From assembly GCA_005402585.1 (NCBI GenBank), contig BIFP01000068.1:310001-374000 (forward strand): 64,000 bases of DNA, in the 5' to 3' direction. The DNA is from Micromonosporaceae bacterium KJ-029. GTDB lineage: Bacteria > Actinomycetota > Actinomycetes > Mycobacteriales > Micromonosporaceae. Below the pieces are notes generated by a model that ran no database searches, had not been told where the DNA came from, and saw only the letters and a program-made list of their open reading frames with translations. The position numbers and the translations under genes are program-made. Shown piece by piece: positions 25,660 to 32,599 of the stretch (within the stretch, counting starts at the first letter, position 1; each line of letters begins with the position of its first letter).

Positions 25660-26742
25660 ATGGGCGTTTTCGCCACCACCGACGACCCCGAGTCCACGGG
25701 GCATGAGCAGGTCGTGTTCTGCCAGGACAAGCAGACCGGCCTCAAGGCGATCATCGGGATCTACTCCACCGCGCTCGGCCCCGCGCTCGGTGGCACCCGC
25801 TTCTACCCGTACGACAGCGAGGAGGCCGCCCTCGCCGACGTGCTCGACCTGTCCCGCGGCATGGCGTACAAGAACGCCCTGGCCGGCCTGGACCTCGGCG
25901 GCGGCAAGGCGGTCATCTGGGGCGACCCGGAGCAGATCAAGAGCGAGGCGCTGCTGCGCGCGTACGGGCGCTTCGTGCAGTCGCTGGGCGGCCGGTACTA
26001 CACCGCCTGCGACGTCGGCACCTACGTGGCGGACATGGACGTGATCGCCCGGGAGACCCGGTACGTTACGGGCCGCAGCGTCGAGCACGGCGGGGCCGGC
26101 GACTCCTCGATCCTCACGGCGTGGGGCGTGTTCCAGGGCATGCGGGCGGCGGCCGAGCACGTCTGGGGCGTGCCGACGCTGCACGGCAGGCGGGTCGGCG
26201 TCGCCGGCCTGGGCAAGGTCGGCAGGTACCTCGTCGGCCACCTGCTCGACGACGGCGCCGAGGTGGTCGCGACCGACGTGAACCCACGCGCGCTGGAATG
26301 GGCGCGTACCAACCACCCCCAGGTCACCCTGCTCGACGACGTGACCGCGCTGGTCGCCGCCGACATCGACGTGTACGCCCCGTGCGCCCTCGGCGGCGCG
26401 CTGGACGACAACACGGTGGCGGCGCTGCGCGCGAAGGTGGTCGCCGGTGCGGCCAACAACCAGCTCGCCCACCCGGGCGTCGAGAAGCTGCTCGCCGACC
26501 GGGGCATCCTCTACGCGCCGGACTACGTGGTGAACGCGGGTGGCGTGATCCAGGTCGCAGACGAGATCGAGGGCTTCGACTTCGAGCGGGCCAAGCTGCG
26601 GGCCACCCGGATCTACGACACCACCCGGGAGATCCTCCGGCTCGCCGACTCTGACGGCGTCCCGCCGGCCGTGGCGGCGGACCGGCTGGCCGAGCGGCGG
26701 ATGGCCGAGATCGGCCGGCTGCGCACGATCCACCTGCGCTGA
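25660..26742 (+). CDS. vdh: Valine/leucine/phenylalanine dehydrogenase
   Basis: A 360-residue amino-acid dehydrogenase that oxidatively deaminates branched-chain amino acids with NAD+. The substrate domain includes GPALGGTRF, MAYKNALAGLDLGGGKAVI (catalytic Lys region) and YYTACDVGT. The cofactor domain has VGVAGLGKVGRYLVGHL. The segment VVAGAANNQLAHPG is also family-typical. In actinomycetes this enzyme supplies acyl-CoA starters for polyketides as well as catabolism. It is divergent from the hypothetical gene near bldC. A strong hairpin follows. Confidence 0.93.
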   Translation: MGVFATTDDPESTGHEQVVFCQDKQTGLKAIIGIYSTALGPALGGTRFYPYDSEEAALADVLDLSRGMAYKNALAGLDLGGGKAVIWGDPEQIKSEALLRAYGRFVQSLGGRYYTACDVGTYVADMDVIARETRYVTGRSVEHGGAGDSSILTAWGVFQGMRAAAEHVWGVPTLHGRRVGVAGLGKVGRYLVGHLLDDGAEVVATDVNPRALEWARTNHPQVTLLDDVTALVAADIDVYAPCALGGALDDNTVAALRAKVVAGAANNQLAHPGVEKLLADRGILYAPDYVVNAGGVIQVADEIEGFDFERAKLRATRIYDTTREILRLADSDGVPPAVAADRLAERRMAEIGRLRTIHLR

Positions 26743-26748
26743 CGGCGC

Positions 26749-26786
26749 GCCGCCGGGGGCGGGCCGGTTGGCCCGTCCCCGGCGGC
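26749..26786 (+). terminator. Terminator after valine dehydrogenase
   Basis: A 17-bp stem with one G-T pair (26749-26765 with 26770-26786) and a GGTT loop, 6 bp past the stop. Confidence 0.75.
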
Positions 26787-26909
26787 CGGCTCTGGCTGGG
26801 GCGGGGCGCGTATGGCGGTGGCGGCACGCGCAGTCCGCCAGTCCGACGCGTCCGGGCGCTAAGCTGAAGATACGACGCGTTCGTGGAGATTTGCCCCGTG
26901 TCACGACCG

Positions 26910-26939
26910 TTCCCGGCATCACTCCTTACCGGGTACAAT
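26910..26939 (+). promoter_or_regulatory. Candidate promoter of the DUF3073 gene
   Basis: TTCCCG (26910-26915) and TACAAT (26934-26939) are separated by 18 bp. It lies 160 bp before the DUF3073 ATG. The rest of the 356-bp intergenic stretch shows only the upstream terminator and no other structure I can support. Confidence 0.45.
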
Positions 26940-27098
26940 GGGTGACGACCGCACGACCGCAACGCGCGGGGGCGGTCGACGGTAACCCGAGGTGCCGAAC
27001 GGTGGCATCCCCATGTACCGTAAGAGCCACGAGAGATGCCTGACGTCATCGGGGCCCGCCTTCGGGCTGCCCCGCATTCTGTGCGAGGGGGTCGAGCC

Positions 27099-27311
27099 AT
27101 GGGGCGCGGCCGTGCTAAGGCCAAGCAGACAAAGGTGGCCCGGGAGTTGAAGTACCACTCCCCGAACACCGACCTCGCCGCCTTGCAGCGAGAACTCGGC
27201 GGCAGCGGTAAGTCGGACCGCAACTTCGACGACGACTACAAAGAGTACGTCGACGACGACGAGGACCACGCCGAGGACGACCCAGACAACTGGGTCCGTC
27301 CGACCCGCTGA
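27099..27311 (+). CDS. DUF3073 family protein
   Basis: A 70-residue small cytoplasmic protein. A strongly basic N-terminus (MGRGRAKAKQTKVARELKYHSP) is followed by an acidic C-terminus (DDDYKEYVDDDEDHAEDD). This bipolar layout and the first 30 residues match the actinobacterial DUF3073 family, whose function is unknown to me. The basic half suggests nucleic-acid contact. The ATG at 27099 has a purine-rich CGAGGGGG site upstream, and a perfect 11-bp hairpin follows the gene. Confidence 0.85.
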   Translation: MGRGRAKAKQTKVARELKYHSPNTDLAALQRELGGSGKSDRNFDDDYKEYVDDDEDHAEDDPDNWVRPTR

Positions 27312-27325
27312 CCCCCGGTCACATC

Positions 27326-27354
27326 TGAGCACGCGGTAACTCCCCGCGTGCTCA
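27326..27354 (+). terminator. Terminator after the DUF3073 gene
   Basis: A perfect 11-bp stem (27326-27336 with 27344-27354) and a 7-base loop, 14 bp after the stop. Confidence 0.75.
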
Positions 27355-27399
27355 CGCATGTGCCCGCTACCCGGCGGCGGCGTACCATCCGACGATCCA

Positions 27400-27563
27400 A
27401 GAGACTGTCGGGAAACCCTGGGGCGAGCGAGGCGGAGCCCAGGCGGCGATCCGGCAAGGCGGAGATCGTTCCGGATACAACACCGGTATCCGGAACGATC
27501 TCCAACGCCGCCGGTCGTCGGCTGGACTCGCCGCAGCCGCCGCAAGGCTTCCCGACAGTCTCT
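27400..27563. repeat. 164-bp inverted-repeat element (MITE-like or large hairpin)
   Basis: The ends are a perfect 15-bp inverted repeat (27400-27414 and 27549-27563, beginning AGAGACTGTCGGGAA). The centre is a perfect 18-bp inverted repeat (27461-27478 and 27486-27503) around a 7-base loop, and the intervening parts pair imperfectly. It encodes no protein I can support. It sits between convergent transcripts (DUF3073 and the RiPP precursor). It could be a non-autonomous transposon relic or a large bidirectional terminator; no clear target duplication is visible. Confidence 0.6.
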
Positions 27564-27625
27564 ACAGGGCCTGCCACGCCCGGACGATGCTCCGACGGTG
27601 CGGCGGGCCCCTGGGTACCCGCAGG

Positions 27626-27826
27626 TCAGCGGGGTCGGTTGTTCCAGTTGTAGAACGTCGGGATGTTCTCGAAGTGGTTCCAGGCGCAGACCGCGCTGGC
27701 GCCGTCGCCACCCGCCACCTCCGCCCGCAGCCGTCGCGCCGCCTCGGCCTCGTGGAGCAGGGCGGTGAGCCCGGAGGCGACCTCCCGCACCCGGTCGGCG
27801 ACCCGGTCGGGCTCGTCTCCCGTCAT
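27626..27826 (-). CDS. amcA: RiPP precursor peptide with aromatic-X-Asn core (cyclophane type)
   Basis: A 66-residue precursor: a helical, charged leader (about 1-46) and a core CAWNHFENIPTFYNWNNRPR at the C-terminus (47-66). The core contains the triplets F52-E-N54, F58-Y-N60 and W61-N-N63, plus W49-N-H51. These are of the aromatic-X-X kind that radical-SAM maturases crosslink into three-residue cyclophanes. The ATG at 27826 follows the radical-SAM stop by 4 bases and has GGGAG nine bases upstream. An in-frame ATG at 27862 inside the maturase gene would give 78 residues. The symbol rests on similarity, from memory, to the multiple-cyclophane AmcA/AmcB class; the product's structure and activity are unknown. 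Confidence 0.75.
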   Translation of the reverse strand: MTGDEPDRVADRVREVASGLTALLHEAEAARRLRAEVAGGDGASAVCAWNHFENIPTFYNWNNRPR

Positions 27827-27830
27827 GTGC

Positions 27831-28964
27831 TCAGGCTCCCGGTGACTGGTGGTCTCGGGCATGCTCCAACACTCCCTCCAGTAGGCGGATCTTGCTGTTG
27901 CGGCAGTGCTCGGTTTCCGTACCGTCGAAACGCCCCAGCTCGAAGTAACGGTTGGCCGCGTGGCCTCCGCCACAGAAACCGAAGTATGGGCAGGACGACC
28001 GGCACGCCTCCACCCCGGCCATGAACTCACCGACCCAGGTCGTACGCTCCGCGTCGGCGAGGATCGCGTGCAACGGGGTGGTGAGCACGTTCCCGCTGGT
28101 GAAGTCGCCGTAACGGGGGTCGGTGAAGCCGGCCAGTTCGGGCGACAGCACGACGACCGAGCCGTCGTACGCCACGGTCGGGATCGGGTCGAGCCGGCGG
28201 GGCAGGAGCTCGTCCGCCGTACCGTCCAGCACCGCAGCGGCGTACCGCAGCGACCACTCGACCTCCCGTAGATGAATCCTGGGATCCCGCCGCCACGCCG
28301 CGAGCAGCTCGGCCCAGAACCCGGTCACGGTGGTGGCGTCGTGGGAGTTGTCCCGGGTGTTGACCCCCTCGGTCTCCTCGATGTTCACACCGAGCACCTC
28401 GCAGCCGAGGTCGAGGCAGTAGTCGTACAGCTCGGTCGCGCGGCCCGGCACCGGATCGTTCACCACCGCGAGCGCTGAGAACGGCAGCCCGTGCCGGCGC
28501 AGTGCCGCCACCCCGCGGACGATCCGGTCGTACGCCGGCCGGCCGGCTCGGGTGACCCGATCGCCATTGCGCTCCCGGGGCCCGTCCACGCTCACGCTCA
28601 CCCGCATCTGGTGCGCGGCGAAGAACTCGCACCACGCGTCGTCGATCAACGTGGCGTTGGTCTGGACGTGGTGCTCCACCTCGGGCCCGAACGGCGCCAT
28701 CAGAGCGGCCAACTGCTCCCGACCGGCGGCGAGCGGTTCCCCGCCGTGCCAGACCACCGAGAACCGCCCCGCCGTCGTCCACCGGTTCACCGAGACGGCC
28801 ACCGCTTCGGCGACCGCGAGCGGCATCCGTCGGTCGGCGGCCCGCAGCGGCAGGTAGCAGTACGCGCAGTCGAGATTGCAGAGGGTGGTGGGCTGCATCA
28901 CGACGTACGACGGGACGGTGGCCAGGCCCCGCATCCCGGGCAAGGACCGTCCCCGCGCAGCCAT
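27831..28964 (-). CDS. amcB: Radical SAM/SPASM peptide maturase (cyclophane-forming type)
   Basis: A 377-residue radical SAM enzyme. The 4Fe-4S/SAM motif is CNLDCAYC (Cys29, Cys33, Cys36), followed by VVWHGGEP and HHVQTNATLID. A C-terminal SPASM-type auxiliary-cluster region is recognisable by CRSSCPYFGFCGGGHAANRY and the late Cys in TETEHC. It should generate a 5'-deoxyadenosyl radical and crosslink aromatic rings to Asn side chains of the downstream precursor. The ATG at 28964 has GGAGGAGG four bases upstream. It is the first gene of the two-gene unit and lies next to, but outside, the purine operon. Confidence 0.85.
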   Translation of the reverse strand: MAARGRSLPGMRGLATVPSYVVMQPTTLCNLDCAYCYLPLRAADRRMPLAVAEAVAVSVNRWTTAGRFSVVWHGGEPLAAGREQLAALMAPFGPEVEHHVQTNATLIDDAWCEFFAAHQMRVSVSVDGPRERNGDRVTRAGRPAYDRIVRGVAALRRHGLPFSALAVVNDPVPGRATELYDYCLDLGCEVLGVNIEETEGVNTRDNSHDATTVTGFWAELLAAWRRDPRIHLREVEWSLRYAAAVLDGTADELLPRRLDPIPTVAYDGSVVVLSPELAGFTDPRYGDFTSGNVLTTPLHAILADAERTTWVGEFMAGVEACRSSCPYFGFCGGGHAANRYFELGRFDGTETEHCRNSKIRLLEGVLEHARDHQSPGA

Positions 28965-29042
28965 CGCCCTCCTCCGTGACGGTTGAAGGGCTGCCGGGCA
29001 CACCCGACACGGGCGCCCCCCACAGCTCTGAGGATGCCCTTC

Positions 29043-29072
29043 AGGCTAGGCGGCGGCGGCCACTCGGGTGAA
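29043..29072 (-). promoter_or_regulatory. Candidate promoter of the RiPP locus
   Basis: On the minus strand TTCACC (29067-29072) and TAGCCT (29043-29048) are separated by 18 bp, about 80 bp before the maturase ATG. This suggests expression independent of purM. Confidence 0.45.
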
Positions 29073-29109
29073 CCCCTGATCAGGTGCTTGGACGATTACC
29101 GACGTGTGA

Positions 29110-30264
29110 TCACCCGCGGGTGTGCTGGCCGACCATCTGCACCTCGCCGGTGCCCTCGATGATCTCGCCGACCTGCCAGGCGTCCACGCCACGGCCGGTC
29201 AGCGTGGCCAGGGCGCGGTCCGCGTCCTCGGCCGAGACGATCGCGAACATGCCGACGCCCATGTTGAAGGTCGCCTCCATCTCCGGGTCCTCGATCCGCC
29301 CCTTGGACTGGATCAGGTCGAAGATCGGCTGCGGCTTCCACGTCGAGCGGTTGACCACCGCGTCCACGTGCTCCGGCAGGATCCGCACCAGGTTGCCAGG
29401 GATGCCGCCGCCGGTGACGTGGGCCAGGGCCCGTACCTCGGCCTCGGCGATCAGCTTGAGGCAGTCCTGCGCGTAGATCTTGGTGGGGGTGAGCAGTTCC
29501 TCGCCGAGGGTGCGCTGCCGGCCGAAGTCGTCGATCACGACGTCCAGCCGCATCCGACCGGCGCCGAGCAGCACGTGCCGGACCAGCGAGTAGCCGTTCG
29601 AGTGCAGGCCGGACGAGCGCATGGCGATCACCACATCGCCGACCTCGACCCGCTCCGCGCTGAGGATCTCGCTCTCCTCCACCACGCCGACGCCGGTGGC
29701 GGAGATGTCGTACTCGTCCGGGCGCAGCACGCCCGGGTGCTCGGCGGTCTCCCCGCCGAGCAGCGCGCAGCCCGCGTACCGGCAGCCGTCGGCGATGCCG
29801 GCGCCGATCTCGGCGACCTTGTCCGGCACGACCTCACCGGTGGCGATGTAGTCCAGCAGGAACAGCGGCTCGGCGCCGCAGGCGACGAGGTCGTCGACGA
29901 CCATCGCGACCAGGTCGATGCCGACCGTGTCGTGGATGTCCATCTGCTGGGCGATCACCAGCTTGGTGCCGACGCCGTCGGTGGAGGAAGCCAGAATCGG
30001 GTGCTTGTACTTCGTGGTGTCCAGCCGGAACAGGCCAGCGAAGCCGCCGAGGTCGCCCATCACCTCCGGCCGACGGGTCTGCTTCACCTTGGACTTGAGC
30101 AGCTCCACCGCACGGTCGCCCGCCTCGATCGACACGCCGGCGTCCGCGTAGGAGACCGAGCGTTTGCGAGCCGGACGGCCGGTGCCGGCCGTCCAGGGCT
30201 GACGGTCCCCGCCAGCGCCGATCGGGCTGCTTCCTGCGCCGCTGCGCTCGGACACGTGCGTCAC
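29110..30264 (-). CDS. purM: Phosphoribosylformylglycinamidine cyclo-ligase (AIR synthetase)
   Basis: A 384-residue enzyme of purine step 5, closing the imidazole ring with ATP. Typical segments are SYADAGVSIEAGDRAV, DGVGTKLVIAQQM, the Lys/Asp-rich GIDLVAMVVDDL, ALLGGETAEHPGV and AHVTGGGIPGNLVRILP. It has about 35 extra N-terminal residues that look disordered. The GTG at 30264 follows GGGGAGAACC; the longer open frame upstream is noise. It is 65 bp after purF and co-transcribed with it. Confidence 0.95.
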   Translation of the reverse strand: MTHVSERSGAGSSPIGAGGDRQPWTAGTGRPARKRSVSYADAGVSIEAGDRAVELLKSKVKQTRRPEVMGDLGGFAGLFRLDTTKYKHPILASSTDGVGTKLVIAQQMDIHDTVGIDLVAMVVDDLVACGAEPLFLLDYIATGEVVPDKVAEIGAGIADGCRYAGCALLGGETAEHPGVLRPDEYDISATGVGVVEESEILSAERVEVGDVVIAMRSSGLHSNGYSLVRHVLLGAGRMRLDVVIDDFGRQRTLGEELLTPTKIYAQDCLKLIAEAEVRALAHVTGGGIPGNLVRILPEHVDAVVNRSTWKPQPIFDLIQSKGRIEDPEMEATFNMGVGMFAIVSAEDADRALATLTGRGVDAWQVGEIIEGTGEVQMVGQHTRG

Positions 30265-30329
30265 GGTTCTCCCCTTTGTGGTTCTCGGCTGCCGCGTCGG
30301 ACGGTGACCGGCGCCGCAGCCGGGTGGTG

Positions 30330-31916
30330 CTACGGGCGGTGTGTGGTCGCCGACATTTCCAGGTCGGAGCGCGGCGGGCGGGCCGAGCCGAAGTTGTCGT
30401 CGCCCGGAGCGGCGACGAGCTGCTCGGCGGTGTCGGTGACGTCGGCCGCGTTCTGTGCGACCCGACGGCCGATGCCTTCGAGCACGTGCTTGCCGATCAG
30501 ATTGCCGACCGGAAGCTCGATCGGGTACTCCCCATCGAAACACGCCCGGCACAGCCGGGTCTTGGGCTGCTCGGTCGCGGCGATCAGGCCGGACAGCGAG
30601 ACGTAGCCCAGGCTGTCCGCGCCGATCGAACGCCGGATGCCCTCGTTGTCGAGGCCGTTGGCGAGCAGTTCGGCGCGGGTGGCGAAGTCGATGCCGTAGA
30701 AGCAGGGCCAGGAGACCGGCGGCGAGGAGATGCGTACGTGCACCTCCACCGCGCCGGCCTCGCGGAGCATCCGCACGATGGCGCGCTGGGTGTTGCCCCG
30801 GACGATGGAGTCGTCGACCACCACCAGGCGCTTGCCCCGTACGTTCTCGCGCAGCGGGTTGAGCTTGAGCCGGATGCCGAGCTGGCGCAGCGTCTGCGAC
30901 GGCTGGATGAAGGTACGCCCGACGTACGGGTTCTTCACCAGGCCGGCGCCGTAGGTGATGCCGGACTCCTCGGCGTAGCCGATCGCGGCCGGCGTGCCCG
31001 ACTCGGGCACCGGGATGACCAGGTCGGCCTCGACCGGGTGTTCCTTGGCCAGCTGGCGACCGATCTGCACCCGTGCCGAGTGCACGTTGCGACCGGCGAT
31101 GGTGGCGTCCGGGCGGGCGATGTAGACGTACTCGAAGAGGCAGCCCTTGGGCTCGGGGGCGGCGAACCGGGTGGACCGCAGCCCGTCGGCGTCGATCGCG
31201 ATCAGCTCGCCGGGCTCGATCTCGCGGACCACGCTCGCGCCGACGATGTCCAGGGCGGCGGTCTCGCTTGCCACCACCCAGCCCCGCTCCAACCGGCCGA
31301 GCACCAGGGGGCGTACCCCGTGCGAGTCACGTGCGGCGTACAGCGTCGACTCGTCCATGAAGACGAAGCTGAACGCGCCGCGCAGCCGCGGCAGCACCTC
31401 CAGCGCGGCGGCCTCGACGGAGAGATCCGGACGGCTGGCCAGCAGCATGGTGACCAGCGAGGTGTCGTTGGACGAGCCGTCGGCGGTCAGGCCACGCTCG
31501 GCCACCTCGCGCTGCAACTCGGTGGTGTTGACCAGGTTGCCGTTGTGGGCCAGCGCGATCGTGGTGCCCGAGCTGGTGGACCGGATGGTCGGCTGGGCGT
31601 TCTCCCAGGTCGAGGCACCGGTCGTCGAGTACCGGGTGTGCCCGATCGCGACGTGCCCGCGCAGGCTGGCCAGCGTCGGCTCGTCGAAGACCTGGGCCAC
31701 CAGGCCGAGTTCCTTGTAAACCACCACGCCGGAGCCGTCGCTGACCGCGATCCCGGCCGCCTCCTGCCCCCGGTGCTGCAACGCGTACAGCCCGAAGTAG
31801 GTCAGGTTGGCGACCTCTTCCCCCGGGGCCCAGACACCGAAGACACCACACGCGTCCTGGGGGCCGGGTCGTTGGGGATCAAGGTCGTGGCTCAGCCGGC
31901 CGTCGCCTCGGGGCAC
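30330..31916 (-). CDS. purF: Amidophosphoribosyltransferase
   Basis: A 528-residue enzyme of the committed purine step, making phosphoribosylamine from PRPP and glutamine. A 22-residue propeptide precedes the N-terminal nucleophile Cys23 in DACGVFGVWAP, as in the processed FeS-type PurF group. The PRPP-binding loop VVVDDSIVRGNTQ and the glutaminase segment LQHRGQEAAGI are clear. Late cysteines fit an iron-sulfur cluster (RPCFYGIDF-like SWPCFYGIDF and RLCRACFDGEYP). The GTG at 31916 has AGAGGGAG upstream. It is first in the purF-purM operon. Confidence 0.95.
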   Translation of the reverse strand: MPRGDGRLSHDLDPQRPGPQDACGVFGVWAPGEEVANLTYFGLYALQHRGQEAAGIAVSDGSGVVVYKELGLVAQVFDEPTLASLRGHVAIGHTRYSTTGASTWENAQPTIRSTSSGTTIALAHNGNLVNTTELQREVAERGLTADGSSNDTSLVTMLLASRPDLSVEAAALEVLPRLRGAFSFVFMDESTLYAARDSHGVRPLVLGRLERGWVVASETAALDIVGASVVREIEPGELIAIDADGLRSTRFAAPEPKGCLFEYVYIARPDATIAGRNVHSARVQIGRQLAKEHPVEADLVIPVPESGTPAAIGYAEESGITYGAGLVKNPYVGRTFIQPSQTLRQLGIRLKLNPLRENVRGKRLVVVDDSIVRGNTQRAIVRMLREAGAVEVHVRISSPPVSWPCFYGIDFATRAELLANGLDNEGIRRSIGADSLGYVSLSGLIAATEQPKTRLCRACFDGEYPIELPVGNLIGKHVLEGIGRRVAQNAADVTDTAEQLVAAPGDDNFGSARPPRSDLEMSATTHRP

Positions 31917-32077
31917 CTGCCGCTCCCTCTTGCTGGACTGGCCTGGCCTGGCGGAACCGCTGGGGCTGCTCCGCACTGCGCGGCCGGGACCACACTGTCG
32001 TCGCCTGACAGTGTACGCGAATCCATGTCGCCACATACAGTCACATCGTCACCGCTTTCTGTCAGCAGCAACAGGCG

Positions 32078-32440
32078 TCACCCCAGTTCGAGCGGCAGAT
32101 ACGCGGACAGGTCCGCGCGGATCCCGCTGGCCCGTACGCGACCCTCCGTGACCGCCTGACCCCAGTCGAGTCGCCCGGAAGCCAGTTCGAGCCAGGTTGC
32201 CGGATCCATCTCGACCGTGTTCGGTGGCGTACCACGGGTGTGTCGCGGCCCCGGTACGCACTGAACTACACCGTAAGGTGGGACACGCACCTCCACCGAT
32301 CGGCCGGGGGCACGATCCGCGAGGATGGTCAACAGGGCCCTGACCGCCTCACGAAGCACCGGCCGTTCGGGCGCACGTCCCTCATCGAGCGCCTTCAGCG
32401 CTGCGGCGATAGAGGCCGACTTATCGTACGGAGAGGACAC
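32078..32440 (-). CDS. Sterol-carrier-family (SCP2-like) protein
   Basis: A 120-residue soluble protein resembling the actinobacterial sterol-carrier/maleylpyruvate-isomerase C-terminal fold. Typical parts are the internal VEVRVPPYGVVQCVPGPRHTRGTPPNTVEMDPATWLELASGR and WGQAVTEGRVRASG. It may bind a lipid or small hydrophobic ligand. I chose the GTG at 32440; no ribosome site is visible and the transcript could be leaderless. It lies upstream of purF on the same strand and may share control with it. Confidence 0.75.
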   Translation of the reverse strand: MSSPYDKSASIAAALKALDEGRAPERPVLREAVRALLTILADRAPGRSVEVRVPPYGVVQCVPGPRHTRGTPPNTVEMDPATWLELASGRLDWGQAVTEGRVRASGIRADLSAYLPLELG

Positions 32441-32599
32441 GACGGGACGATACGGCGTGACGGCGTCACGCGTCACGCTGGCCCTGGGTCGCGCCGATCC
32501 GCCCCGACAAGGCATAGTTGCCGACGGCGTATTCGTACCGTGATGTTCCCCCGCTCGGCACCCGCCAGTCAGGGGAGGTCAGTTCGGAAGGCGGTGGAC

